64,000 nt of DNA from Dictyobacter vulcani (GTDB taxonomy: Bacteria; Chloroflexota; Ktedonobacteria; Ktedonobacterales; Ktedonobacteraceae). Shown piece after piece: positions 41,061-50,089 of this stretch. Position numbers and translations under genes: made by a program. How positions within the stretch are numbered: position 1 is the first letter of the stretch; every line of letters begins with the position of its first letter. Location of the stretch: the NCBI RefSeq assembly GCF_008974265.1, contig NZ_BKZW01000001.1, positions 1,240,001-1,304,000 of the forward strand, in the 5' to 3' direction. A model generated the notes under the pieces. The model ran no database searches. It was not told the origin of the DNA and worked only from the letters and a program-made list of their open reading frames with translations.

Positions 41061-42155
41061 TTATATGATCACTGGTTGTATCGTGGTGGCTGATAATGGT
41101 AGGTTCAGAAAAGCGCTATATCGCCTGGCAGCTTCGCTGACGTTCGTTTCAGTTTCTGCATCGCCCGATTGTATGAAGGGCTGAAGTTGTATCTCAATAG
41201 CATTTTTCTTCAACGTACGTTTCCAGATACCGGTAACCTGGCCTGAAGCAACCATCGTAGGCATAAATACGCCATTGTTGCCTGGAACAATTTTAAAAGT
41301 ATGCTCTGCGGCCAGGACGGCACTGCGATCTTTATAACCAAGCAGATATTCATCAAAGCCTGGCAACAAGTGCAGACTGGATGTTAAATATTCATCGCGG
41401 CTCGGAGCATCGGCAGCAATCCAATAGCTCTGACCATTAATCTTTTCCAGCTGGAACTTTGATTTTACGGATTCAAATCCGGCTTTCGCCTCCGTCAGCG
41501 TCAAGCCAGCCCACCAGGCGAAATCCTGAATAGTGGCTGGTCCATGACTGGTAATGTAGCGAAAAACAAACTCGGCCAGTGCCTCCTCGCGCGAGAACTC
41601 CCGAGGACGAAGTACCCACTCATCAAGCAGTACAAACGTTTGCTGCTTCTTCTCCATTGGCCCCATACAGAGCGTGCCCGACTGCGATAGATACCACAGC
41701 AAATGGTAGCCGCGCTGTCCCTTAGTGCTGATGCCCGCATCCTCCAGCAGTTGCATCGCATCTGGACGCGTCAAACGCTCGCCGCCTTGCAAAGCCGCAA
41801 CAAAAAGCTCTCTGGCGCGCTCAATGATCTGCTCATTGAGTTCAAGCAGTTCCTGCCTGCGTTTATCCCTGCCAAGCATACGCACAGCCGAAAGCGCCAG
41901 CATCCATTTCGCATCCTCTGCCGGCACAAAATGCAACGTCCCCCGCATAGGCCACGTCCGCAAAATCTTCCTATCACAGACCGCCTGCTCCACATCAGCC
42001 AGCGTCGCCGCCTGCGTACGCAGACCAATCGCCCACAAAGAAGCCTGATAATCCTGCGCCTGCATCGCCCCCATCCATCGCACCACATCTTCCGGCCGCT
42101 CAAATCGCCCACTATCGATACGCTGATTAAATAACCGCTGATGAGCAATATCCAT
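41061..42155 (-). CDS. AlkZ/YcaQ-like winged-helix protein, probable DNA glycosylase
   Basis: 364 aa. The HTH_42 family is recognised by the N-terminal RPEDVVRWMGAMQAQDYQASLWAIGLR, PMRGTLHFVPAEDAKWML, the central REEALAEFVFRYITSHGPATIQDFAWWAGLT and the C-terminal HLLPGFDEYLLGYKDRS. The QAQ in MQAQDYQ corresponds to the QxQ catalytic motif described for AlkZ/AlkX glycosylases that unhook interstrand crosslinks or remove alkylated bases. Activity is inferred from family and motif. It lies directly upstream of ogt on the same strand. Confidence 0.88.
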   Translation of the reverse strand: MDIAHQRLFNQRIDSGRFERPEDVVRWMGAMQAQDYQASLWAIGLRTQAATLADVEQAVCDRKILRTWPMRGTLHFVPAEDAKWMLALSAVRMLGRDKRRQELLELNEQIIERARELFVAALQGGERLTRPDAMQLLEDAGISTKGQRGYHLLWYLSQSGTLCMGPMEKKQQTFVLLDEWVLRPREFSREEALAEFVFRYITSHGPATIQDFAWWAGLTLTEAKAGFESVKSKFQLEKINGQSYWIAADAPSRDEYLTSSLHLLPGFDEYLLGYKDRSAVLAAEHTFKIVPGNNGVFMPTMVASGQVTGIWKRTLKKNAIEIQLQPFIQSGDAETETNVSEAARRYSAFLNLPLSATTIQPVII

Positions 42156-42407
42156 AGAAAACCATAATCCCCCAATCTCTGCATTTGATCCCTAAGTATA
42201 CCATCCACCCGGAATACGGTTGGCAAATTCATCGCATGGCCATAGAGCCAAAAGCGGTAGGTTCGGCTCTGGCGGCCGATTGGTTCCCTCACCGATCCTG
42301 TCCGATAAAAAGCTTAGACATGGTTCAAAGAAAGCTCAAAAGAATGTGACAGGTGGCACGGAAAAAGAGTGGGCAGGATATATGTAAAGTTGATAGAAAG
42401 ATCGGTG

Positions 42408-43004
42408 TTAAATGCGTTCGTTATCAGTGGATACATGCACATACACATCAACTAGAGGAAGCGAGAGAGCCATGCTATGCAACTGGGCAGACTCCCCAGC
42501 ATGATAGCGATGATACTGCCAGGAGTCTCCTGATCGGGTAAAGACCTCTATGGTTTGTTGCAAAACACTAACCAGGACATACTCCTGTATGCTTTCCAGT
42601 TGCTGATAGTAAGCAAACTTTTTGCCGCGGTCATATGCCTCTGTTGATGGTGACAATACTTCAATAATCACGCGAGGGTCATAGATGGTGTCGTTGTCTT
42701 CCTGGAGATCCTCAGGAGCACAACTGATCGACACATCAGGGAACATGTAGTGTGTAGGGTCAACTCTTACCCGCATGTCTGAATTAAAGACACGACAGGA
42801 GCTGTTTCTGAGTAGTCGATCAAGCAAAACAATCAGGTTAATGGATATCCAGGAATGTGCTGCACTTCCACCAGCCAGGTCCTGAGGATCTCGCAGATTG
42901 TACACCACACCGTCGGCATACTCATATTTTGCGTCTGGACTGCTTTGATCAAGCTGCAAGTATTCCTCAACGGTCATATGTTGGCGATTGGGATCAGCGG
43001 CCAT
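42408..43004 (-). CDS. Uma2-family PD-(D/E)XK protein, copy 1
   Basis: 198 aa. MTVEEYLQLDQSSPDAKYEYADGVVY is the Uma2 N-terminal signature, followed by FPDVSISC and VIIEVLSPSTEAYDRGKKFAYYQQL, which supply the D...ExK-like catalytic strand of the restriction-endonuclease fold. The family (DUF820) is abundant in cyanobacteria and Chloroflexota and has no settled function. It is clearly paralogous to the gene at 43408-44001, separated by a hairpin element. Confidence 0.88.
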   Translation of the reverse strand: MAADPNRQHMTVEEYLQLDQSSPDAKYEYADGVVYNLRDPQDLAGGSAAHSWISINLIVLLDRLLRNSSCRVFNSDMRVRVDPTHYMFPDVSISCAPEDLQEDNDTIYDPRVIIEVLSPSTEAYDRGKKFAYYQQLESIQEYVLVSVLQQTIEVFTRSGDSWQYHRYHAGESAQLHSMALSLPLVDVYVHVSTDNERI

Positions 43005-43179
43005 AGCATGTGTTCCTCTCTACTGTTGCATGGAATTTTGTTTGCGGCTAAAAAAACGTTGTGTTGAAATCACACTAAAAATTACCTGTAATTTTTTCCT
43101 TCTGCCTCAACTCATTGTCCTTCCTTCGTTGATCTTTGGTCTTTCCATGTTGCCATCATACCATTGTTGTAGAGAACAT

Positions 43180-43335
43180 CCAGGGCTTTCCAATTCTCGT
43201 TGCAAGCGGGGATGCAAGGGGCGGCCAGCTCCTTGCAGGAGCGCGATGGCAGACATGCTGGGAGCATGTCAGTCCTCGCATCTCCTCCCTCTTCTCCCGC
43301 CAAGACAGGACAAAAAGAGAATTGGAAAGCCCTGG
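43180..43335. repeat. MITE-like inverted repeat between the Uma2 genes
   Basis: Perfect 19-bp terminal inverted repeats (43180-43198 and 43317-43335) enclosing 118 bp, with internal hairpins GACATGCT/AGCATGTC and GCAAGG/CCTTGC. The remaining part of the 403-bp gap between the Uma2 genes shows no gene. The 12-mer CCAGGGCTTTCC of its end also occurs near 11690. Confidence 0.7.
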
Positions 43336-43407
43336 AGAACATCATACAGGCTTGACTAAGAGCTTAAGACATTTTGCGTAAATACAAAGCTTAAGCTCTT
43401 AAGCTTT

Positions 43408-44001
43408 TTATCGTGTAGAATCATGATCCATTGCTACGCGTGCATAGACTTCGGGCAGTGACAGGGAGATGACCATGCTGTGTAGTTGTGCTGGTGCTCC
43501 TGCTTGATAGAGTTGATAGTGCCAGGCGGATCCGGCACGGGTATAGACTTCAATAGCTTGCTGCTGAACACTGACCAGCACATATTCTTGCAGGCTTGCC
43601 AGTTGTTGATAGCAGGCAAACTTCTTGCCACGGTCATAGGCTTCGGTCGATGGTGATAATACTTCAATGATCACGCGTGGCGCATAAATGGTGTCTTCTT
43701 CCCAATCAGTAGGCTCACAACTGATAGTGATATCAGGATAGACATAACGTGATGCGGAAAGCTGGACACGCACATCGGATGTGAAGACCTGACAGGAAGT
43801 ATCAGCCAGCAGCCGATCACACAACATCGCCAGATTGAGTGCAATCCGGGCATGTGCTAACGTGCCACCTGCTAGCGACTGAGGATCTCGCAAGTTATAC
43901 ACTGTGCCATCAATGTACTCATATTTAGCGTCTGGACTACTTTGGTCGAGCTCCAAATATTCTTCAACCGTCATCTGCTGGTGATGGAAATCTGTCGCCA
44001 T
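43408..44001 (-). CDS. Uma2-family PD-(D/E)XK protein, copy 2
   Basis: 197 aa from the ATG at 44001 (GGGGAG ten nt upstream); a longer in-frame extension to 44124 has no ribosome site. It aligns with copy 1 along its whole length: TVEEYLELDQSSPDAKYEY, YPDITISC and VIIEVLSPSTEAYDRGKKFACYQQL. The most divergent parts are the middle (about 60-110) and the C-terminus. Catalytic residues appear intact. It probably arose by tandem duplication. Function of the family is unsettled. Confidence 0.88.
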   Translation of the reverse strand: MATDFHHQQMTVEEYLELDQSSPDAKYEYIDGTVYNLRDPQSLAGGTLAHARIALNLAMLCDRLLADTSCQVFTSDVRVQLSASRYVYPDITISCEPTDWEEDTIYAPRVIIEVLSPSTEAYDRGKKFACYQQLASLQEYVLVSVQQQAIEVYTRAGSAWHYQLYQAGAPAQLHSMVISLSLPEVYARVAMDHDSTR

Positions 44002-44216
44002 TCTTAATATCTCCCCTCTCCCCTTTACTAAATCTATTCTATGCCTGCCCTGATATTTGTCAAGCCAAACAGCATAGCCACTTCCCCCATCTGATCGCAC
44101 TACACTATATATACACCATAGCATACCTTACCCACTTCCTTTTGCTTCAGCTTGATGGACGCCAGCAGCAATCCCAGCCAATTGCTCAAGGTTCAGAGAA
44201 AACAGGGAAAAAAGTG

Positions 44217-44245
44217 TTGACAGGATAGATGTGGTATGCTATTAT
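44217..44245 (+). promoter_or_regulatory. Promoter of the tRNA-Ser/tRNA-Trp operon
   Basis: TTGACA (44217-44222) and TATTAT (44240-44245) with a 17-bp spacer, about 100 nt ahead of tRNA-Ser. Confidence 0.8.
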
Positions 44246-44344
44246 TCTTTTGCACGAAGCGGTTCACTCCTTTTGAGTACAGCGATTCAATAAAATTGAT
44301 AGTTGCATGATAGATGGATGGACTAGCCTGGTAAAGCAGGTACT

Positions 44345-44431
44345 GGAGAGGTCGCATAGTGGCCTAGTGCGGCGGTTTGCTAAACCGCTGAAGGGGCAAC
44401 CCTTCCGAGAGTTCGAATCTCTCCCTCTCCG
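44345..44431 (+). tRNA. tRNA-Ser(GCT)
   Basis: 87 nt class II tRNA: acceptor GGAGAGG/CCTCTCC, anticodon loop with GCT in TTTGCTAAA, long variable arm, T loop GTTCGAATC. CCA is not encoded. Confidence 0.95.
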
Positions 44432-44440
44432 CCCGGTTCT

Positions 44441-44512
44441 AGGGGAGTAGCTCAATGGTAGAGTCCACGTCTCCAAAACGTGTTGTTGCAGGTTCGAGTC
44501 CTGTCTCCCCTG
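44441..44512 (+). tRNA. tRNA-Trp(CCA)
   Basis: 72 nt. Acceptor AGGGGAG/CTCCCCT, anticodon loop CTCCAAA giving CCA, T loop GGTTCGAGTCC. CCA tail not encoded. It is separated by 9 nt from tRNA-Ser and co-transcribed. Confidence 0.95.
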
Positions 44513-44517
44513 TCATT

Positions 44518-44549
44518 AAAGTCTCTGAGTAACATCAGAGACTTTTTTT
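44518..44549 (+). terminator. Terminator of the tRNA-Ser/Trp operon
   Basis: Stem AAAGTCTCTGA/TCAGAGACTTT with a 6-nt loop followed by a run of T. Confidence 0.9.
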
Positions 44550-44553
44550 GTTA

Positions 44554-45063
44554 CCCCGTACCGGCACGCTTGTCGCTGCGCCCTCTTCGCGTATGAGCAG
44601 GCATCACTCCCCGCATAACCATCAGACAGGTGCGAGGTTTCGGACGCGAACAGATCACAGCGACAAGCGCCAATACGTTTCGGTGAAGCGCTTTTGTGAC
44701 CATAAAAAACATGGTGGAGAAAAGCAGCGAATCATCCGTGGAGTGGGCGCCACACGCGAGGCCGGCATGCGGCGTGATCGTGGAGCGAGGGGCTCAAAGA
44801 GCATCGCATGCCTGTGGCGCCTACACCGAGACGGATCCTGTTTCGTGATCCTCTTCGAGAAGGTACGGGGAGGATCCACACGATCCCTGTAGGCGCCACA
44901 GCACTGCGAAGTCGTTCTTGCACGCTGGCCTGCGCAAACGCAGCAGTGCGGCCTCCGCGTGTGGCGCCCTCTCCACGTACACCGTGCTTGCTGGTCACGT
45001 CGAACCATCTCTCAACGTCTCGCTAACCGAAACGTATTAGCGGCAAGCGCTGCCGGTACGGGG
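44554..45063. repeat. 510-bp nested foldback element
   Basis: Several sets of inverted arms share a centre near 44857: AATACGTTTCGGT (44672-44684) with 45026-45038; GGGCGCCACACGCG (44745-44758) with 44956-44969; TGTGGCGCCTACA (44813-44825) with 44888-44900; all perfect. Outer arms at 44554-44576 and 45040-45063 begin and end in CCCCGTACCGGCA/TGCCGGTACGGGG. The left side carries about 96 extra nt, which form their own hairpin (44561-44576 with 44658-44671). No protein-like frame. It begins 5 nt after the tRNA terminator. Confidence 0.85.
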
Positions 45064-45839
45064 ATATAGGGGGATATGGGGATATGGGGGGAGGACCAGG
45101 GTAGCCTGGAAAAATATCGGCCATCTCAAACCGTTGGTACCAGGCCACCTGCTAGTATTATAACATGTGTTGTACATCTTTTGTTACCTCTTTCCTGCAT
45201 CCTCAATTTGCCAATTTCCCCTGACATACCAATTTTCTAGGACCCCAAATAATCTTTACGCAATTTTAATAGTCAATTTGGGCCCAAAACAAGCCATAAT
45301 CCACCATAAACTTCAATCCCTGAATTCGCTCAATGCGCTCCACATGCGACACTGGCGTATGGTCGTCAACTTTAGCAACTGGCATAGTACTTTTTTAGTA
45401 CTGGTTGAGGGCAAACATGATGATTTGCAAAAAATCTTATACCTTAGATCTTGTTGATGGTGTTGTTTCGGTATAAGACAAACGAGAGCGCGACGCTCGA
45501 CAGGTAGAAGAAATACTTGTACCTGTCTTCTACCGAAAAAATTAGCTGAGGCTAGCGTGGGATCGTCAACATCGGAAAGTCGGGTAGGAAGATTGGACAT
45601 ATAGACATTCCGACTACCTGCTCAAATGTGTAGCGTCGCACACTTGTTAGTGACCCAGCCTCTGGATGAGCGCGCCTTCTAGAGGTTGGAGCAGCTGCCA
45701 CGGTGCGGCAACCGATTTACCGTAGTTTTTCATTGATATGTTTGACAACATGTAGTAAGCCCGGATAATGCAGGCAAGACGGTAAAGAGCAACCGTTCAG
45801 AAGCGGCTCTGCAATCTCGGGCACAGGAAAGGGATCATC
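45064..45839. other. Gene-free region, possible coding remnants
   Basis: No intact gene. A frame around 45380-45457 reads FLVLVEGKHDDLQKIL, reminiscent of the start of TOPRIM-type nucleotidyl transferase domains, but it is short and uncorroborated. A hairpin-forming segment around 45501-45535 has ACAGGTA...TACCTGT. Confidence 0.3.
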
Positions 45840-46019
45840 ATGCGTAAGCAATATCTTCGTTGGATCTTACCAATTCTCGCCCTCCTAATTATGGCCACCG
45901 TCCTCGTACTAGGACCCGCCATCTTCAGCCACGCAGCCGGCGTCACAACAGGCACCCCAACGCCCGCCAGCACCGCACCCGCTAGCCCAATAAAACCCAG
46001 CTGGTCAATTTTTAACTAA
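45840..46019 (+). CDS. Small secreted or membrane-anchored peptide
   Basis: 59 aa. The ATG at 45840 is preceded by AGGAAAGGG with a 6-nt gap. MRKQYLRW gives a positive N-terminus, followed by a hydrophobic helix (about 9-27) and FSHAAG, a plausible signal-peptidase site; the remaining about 25 residues are Thr/Pro/Ala-rich and end SWSIFN. No family is recognised. It has its own strong terminator immediately after the stop, supporting expression. It lies tail to tail with the NB-ARC gene. Confidence 0.6.
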   Translation: MRKQYLRWILPILALLIMATVLVLGPAIFSHAAGVTTGTPTPASTAPASPIKPSWSIFN

Positions 46020-46025
46020 TTAAGA

Positions 46026-46074
46026 TAATAAGCAGGTATTCGAGAATTGTTACTTCTCGAATACCTGCTTATTA
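46026..46074. terminator. Perfect 21-bp bidirectional terminator
   Basis: Arms 46026-46046 and 46054-46074 are exact complements with a 7-nt loop. It lies between the converging small peptide gene and the NB-ARC gene, with A/T-rich sequence at both ends. Confidence 0.85.
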
Positions 46075-46077
46075 TTG

Positions 46078-48663
46078 TTATTTGATAGACTCTAACCAAC
46101 GTCTTGCCTCTTCAGCTTTACGATGCCCCATAGCTTCTAATGCCTTCACATTTTCTTCCCCACGTATTTTTGCCTCATCAAGATCTCCTTGAATAGCTGC
46201 AACATATGCCAGATTATAATTTGCTAATGCAAATAAATCTGGATATTCAGGACCAATAACTTGTAAAATCTCTTGAAAGTTTTTTTTGGCTTCGTCAATT
46301 TGTTGGCAATCTATATACAATTTTCCACATTCATACAAAGTCATCGCCGTAAAATATGGACGACCAACTTGTTTTGCTAACTTTACACTGTCTTCAAGAT
46401 AAACTTTAGCTACTTCATAATTACTTTTTTTTCTTGCAATCTCTCCTAAATTAACAAGAAGAACAATAGTTGATTCTAAGTGATTAAATTGACGCGCTAA
46501 ACTCAATCCTTCTTGAAAATAGGTTTCTGCTTGATTATAATTGCCTTGTTCTCCAACTAAATCACCTAAATTTATAAGCAAAACACAAACCTGCTCACGA
46601 TCACCTATTCGTCTCGCAAGAGCCAAGCCCTCTTTATAGTATTTTTCCGCCTTTGTAATATTTCCTTGATCACCTTCTATTTTGCCTAAATTGCTTAATA
46701 ACACACAGATTTGTTCTCTGCTATTTAATTGCCTTGCCAGCGCAAGCCCTTCCTGGAAATAGACTGAAGCTTGATTGTAATCACCATGGCTACCAACTAC
46801 CGATCCAAGAATACGTAAAAGACCAACAATAATTTCTTTATCATCAATCTGGCGTGCTAATGCTAATCCTTCTTCCAGGCAGGATTTGGCTTGCTCATGC
46901 TGGCCCATACGCCATTTGACGGATCCAAGGCCGGTGAGGAGTTCGCAGATGCGTTCTTTTTCTTCTTCGCGGCGGGCGAGGTTGAGGCCTTGTTGGAAGT
47001 ATTGTTCGGCTTGCGGGAAGTTGCCTTGTTTCTGGCTGATCTGGCCGATATAGAGGAGAGCTCCGGTGATGCCGTAGTTGTTGTTTTGTTGTTGCGCGAC
47101 TTCATAGACGCGCTCTAGCGCTTGCAGTGCCTGGGGATAGGAACCGCGCATGATCAAAAAAGGCGCAAAGCCGCAGACGAGGCGGATCTGTTCTTCGGGT
47201 TTGTCGAAGGCCAGGGTACTTTCAAGGGCAGCTTCGATAGTGCTGCTCTCTTCTTCAAGCTGTTCATAGTCTTTGCGGTGCGCTTCAACGTAGGTGGTGA
47301 AGTAGTCGATGAGCCGCTCCTGGGCCTGGTCGAGCTGGTCGTCGGAGATTTGTAGCAGGGCATAGTCGGAGATGACCTGGTGCAGTTGATAGCGTTCGCC
47401 GCTGCTTTCAAGCATACCTGCGTCCGAGAGGGCATCGAGTTCGTCGGTGTCGCAGTCGGCAACGGCCATGGCGGCCTCTTCTGAGAAGGTGTTGGGTTTA
47501 GGCGGAAAGACACAGAGCGCATAGAGGGTGGCACGGGCCTTTTCTTCTAAGAGCTGGTCGGTGACGGCGATGATGGATTGCATAGATAGCGATTGTTCGC
47601 CGGACAGGCTGGGATGGCTCTCCGCTGGAATGTGCGGCTCTTTGAGTTTCAGGCGGTTCTCGGCTTTGCTGAGGCGGTCCATGGCCGTGGTGATACGCCG
47701 CGCTGGACCACTGTAGGCCTGTTTGCGCAGGTAGTTGCCGATCAGGGTCAGGGCCAGCGGGAGGCCACCAACGGCGTGGACGAGGTCATGGACTTTCTGT
47801 TGCTCACGGTAGATAACCTGCGGGGCCAGCAGGTTCAGCAGGCGAATACTTTCGCTCTCGCCCAGTTCTTTGATTGTGATGGCGTTACTCAGCGTCATAT
47901 GCACAGCGATATTCGGGAAGCGTGTGGTGACCAGGTGGGCGCAGTTACTGCCGCCAACCCGAAAGGCCAGTGCCTCCTCCAGCTTCCAGGCGTCATCGAT
48001 GACAATCAACATGGTGCGGTTACCAATCGCATTACGGATCGCTTTGGCCCTGGCTTCATCGCTGCCTAAATTGGTCATCTGCGAAAATGAGATCCCCAGC
48101 AGGTTGCCCCATCGGCTGAAGATACTGGATAGATTAGGCAAAGGTCCCAGGCTGGCCCAGAGAATGCCATCCTTAAAGTACTCCCGGATCTCGCTATCAT
48201 GGGCCAGCGCAACCGATAGCGCGGTCTTGCCCACACCTGGCAGGCCATTCAAGGCTGTCAGGGCGCTATTACCACTACCCTTGAGGCTTTGCTTGATCAA
48301 AACCAGATCTTTTTCGCGGCCGACAAGCTGGACCGCTGGCTGGAGAGGAATGGCAGGATCATAGATGGTCTGTGGCACCACCAGGGCAGGTGCGCTGGCC
48401 ACCGTACTGGCGGCGCCCGCAGAACGGCTGGCACGTTCGGACTTGACCGGCTGCAAGTCTAACTCGGCTTCGCTCTTATTGAAAAGCGCACTCAGTTTGC
48501 GCCGAAAGTAAGGATTAGGCCTGGTTACCCCACGTTCCCAACGACTAACATTCACATAGGTAGTGCCAATTTCATCGGCAACCTCTTGTTGCGACAGGTT
48601 ATAGCTGGCACGCGCTTCAGTTAAGCGCATGCGCGGCTGATGGGGCGTCTCTGAAGTCGGCAT
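46078..48663 (-). CDS. XRE-NB-ARC-TPR signal-transduction ATPase (STAND family)
   Basis: About 861 aa from the Met at 48663. An XRE helix-turn-helix (about 12-65: LTEARASYNLSQQEVADEIGT, NVSRWERG) is followed by an NB-ARC NTPase with P-loop NGLPGVGKTALS, Walker B MLIVIDDAW and GLPLAL, a winged-helix/ARC2 part (FPPKPNTFSEEAAMAVADCD), and about eight TPR units of 40 residues with cores such as YFQEGLALARQ. STAND ATPases are oligomerising switches; in bacteria they regulate transcription or act in phage defence. The sequence encoding the last five TPRs (46078 to about 46880) is clearly more AT-rich than the remainder. It is divergent from the gene at 48781/48814, about 120-150 bp away. Confidence 0.92.
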   Translation of the reverse strand: MPTSETPHQPRMRLTEARASYNLSQQEVADEIGTTYVNVSRWERGVTRPNPYFRRKLSALFNKSEAELDLQPVKSERASRSAGAASTVASAPALVVPQTIYDPAIPLQPAVQLVGREKDLVLIKQSLKGSGNSALTALNGLPGVGKTALSVALAHDSEIREYFKDGILWASLGPLPNLSSIFSRWGNLLGISFSQMTNLGSDEARAKAIRNAIGNRTMLIVIDDAWKLEEALAFRVGGSNCAHLVTTRFPNIAVHMTLSNAITIKELGESESIRLLNLLAPQVIYREQQKVHDLVHAVGGLPLALTLIGNYLRKQAYSGPARRITTAMDRLSKAENRLKLKEPHIPAESHPSLSGEQSLSMQSIIAVTDQLLEEKARATLYALCVFPPKPNTFSEEAAMAVADCDTDELDALSDAGMLESSGERYQLHQVISDYALLQISDDQLDQAQERLIDYFTTYVEAHRKDYEQLEEESSTIEAALESTLAFDKPEEQIRLVCGFAPFLIMRGSYPQALQALERVYEVAQQQNNNYGITGALLYIGQISQKQGNFPQAEQYFQQGLNLARREEEKERICELLTGLGSVKWRMGQHEQAKSCLEEGLALARQIDDKEIIVGLLRILGSVVGSHGDYNQASVYFQEGLALARQLNSREQICVLLSNLGKIEGDQGNITKAEKYYKEGLALARRIGDREQVCVLLINLGDLVGEQGNYNQAETYFQEGLSLARQFNHLESTIVLLVNLGEIARKKSNYEVAKVYLEDSVKLAKQVGRPYFTAMTLYECGKLYIDCQQIDEAKKNFQEILQVIGPEYPDLFALANYNLAYVAAIQGDLDEAKIRGEENVKALEAMGHRKAEEARRWLESIK

Positions 48664-48780
48664 CCGTTCACCATTCTTCCTAAACCGTAAAAAATGATAA
48701 ATATGATAAATGGTTCTGATAAATCTGTCATTAAAAGTATACCTCATATTGATACATAATTAGCATAGAAAAAGTTTGTA

Positions 48781-49782
48781 GTGAGTAAATGCAAGCAAAG
48801 ATACGGACGGCACATGAGACACGAGAAGTTAAACGACATCATCACCCTGGTGATTGAATCAACCGACGAACGTACCGCTGTGATGAACTGGCTCTACTAC
48901 CATCTGGACCAGCAGTATCAACAGCCGATCGTCGTTGTGTTGCCGCAAGATGCCGTTTTTCGGCGTCCGGGAGATTTGCGTGAGTTGCAGCAGGTTACCG
49001 CACAGCACGATGCACGCCTGGTTCTGGTTATAGAGGGCAACGAACGACTGCGCTTATGGGCTCGCCGACATGGCTTTACCGTCTTTTCGACGGTTGAGAC
49101 CTGTCATCGGGCATTAAACCAACGAGGGAATCCGCCATCCTGGCCGTCTCTCTCGGATGGCATCCGAGTACAGTCTGAAGTTCGCCCGGTGATTGAGCAG
49201 TCACCCGTTACCAGTTTTACTGGTCAATGGAACAGCTATGAAGGAACCGACGCTGGTACGCAGGGGGAAACGTATCATACCGCATTGGCTACGGTAGCGA
49301 CTGCTACCTCACGCAGAGCATCCGGTCAATTCACACCAGCGAGCAGGACCGCCGGCCAGGTACAGGTGGCCGAGCGTCCTTTCACTCCTCGTGTCACAGA
49401 GCCGTTGTTACTCAATCTCCCCACCTATGGATCAGTGAAAGGTGGGGAGAGAGTCCGTGAGGTGCGCGCTCGAGCGACCGTGGCATTGGTAGAAAAAGAG
49501 TACGACACACCATTTTTGCCAGATGTCGAGTTCTCTTTAGATATACCAGTGCCCGCAGAAGAGACGGGAAAAGTGGCCGCGATCAGCACTGCTGTCGCGC
49601 CGTCTCCACTCCGCGCGCACTTCCTGCAGTTGCAACAGGATAAGCTCTTGCTGACCCTGGTGGCACTGGTCATCCTGGGTATTCTGGGTGGAATCGGCTT
49701 CAGTTATCTACTACAAGTCGTGCAAAGCACCCCGAGTCACCAGTTGCCGGTCTCACTCATTCAAGCAATCTGGGGGATATAG
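48781..49782 (+). CDS. Single-pass membrane protein with N-terminal alpha/beta domain, unknown function
   Basis: Up to 333 aa. The start is uncertain: GTG at 48781, or the ATG at 48814 (MRHEKLND), which has GGACGG upstream. Residues about 18-110 alternate strands and helices (PIVVVLPQDAVFRRPGDLRELQQVTAQHDARLVLVIEGNERLRLWARRHGFTVFSTVE), similar to a small Rossmann-like domain I recall from Chloroflexota proteins of the phage-baseplate or extracellular contractile type, though this is from memory. A long polar, Thr-rich middle leads to one membrane helix near the C-terminus (LLTLVALVILGILGGIGFSYLL, about 298-318). It is divergent from the STAND gene. Confidence 0.6.
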   Translation: MSKCKQRYGRHMRHEKLNDIITLVIESTDERTAVMNWLYYHLDQQYQQPIVVVLPQDAVFRRPGDLRELQQVTAQHDARLVLVIEGNERLRLWARRHGFTVFSTVETCHRALNQRGNPPSWPSLSDGIRVQSEVRPVIEQSPVTSFTGQWNSYEGTDAGTQGETYHTALATVATATSRRASGQFTPASRTAGQVQVAERPFTPRVTEPLLLNLPTYGSVKGGERVREVRARATVALVEKEYDTPFLPDVEFSLDIPVPAEETGKVAAISTAVAPSPLRAHFLQLQQDKLLLTLVALVILGILGGIGFSYLLQVVQSTPSHQLPVSLIQAIWGI

Positions 49783-50089
49783 TTAAGCGCTATGGCAACA
49801 TATGTACATCGTATTCATCTAAATCGTCCCATTAACACCCGGTTAATCATCGCTGTGCGCTTTGTCGTCACGGCTGCGGACGCTCGCATCTCATCAGGAC
49901 CGGATACTATGCAGTATACTCAGAAGAGTACTACACGTAGTAATGCGTTATCGCGCATCACGGCACCAGGAGAGCAGAGCTATCGCACCACTAGCCGAGA
50001 GGCGGCCACGGTTGGTGTACGCGGGACAGTGGCGATGCGGTTGAGAGTGGCAGGTCATCAAGCAATACCTGCTATGAAGGAGTATCACC
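49783..50089 (+). other. Short gap; weak open frame only
   Basis: A frame from 49792 to 50112 (106 aa) reads through the gap and overlaps the next gene, but its composition is low in hydrophobic residues and it has no ribosome site. I do not support it as a gene. Confidence 0.25.

Noticed and set aside
44655..45026. Several open frames of 60-120 codons inside the foldback
   Set aside because: They are by-products of the inverted repeat, occur on both strands and have no ribosome sites.
45167..45457. Frame containing VEGKHDDLQKIL, similar to a TOPRIM start
   Set aside because: The match is very short, no other TOPRIM motif follows and the frame stops soon after; it may be a remnant but cannot be supported.
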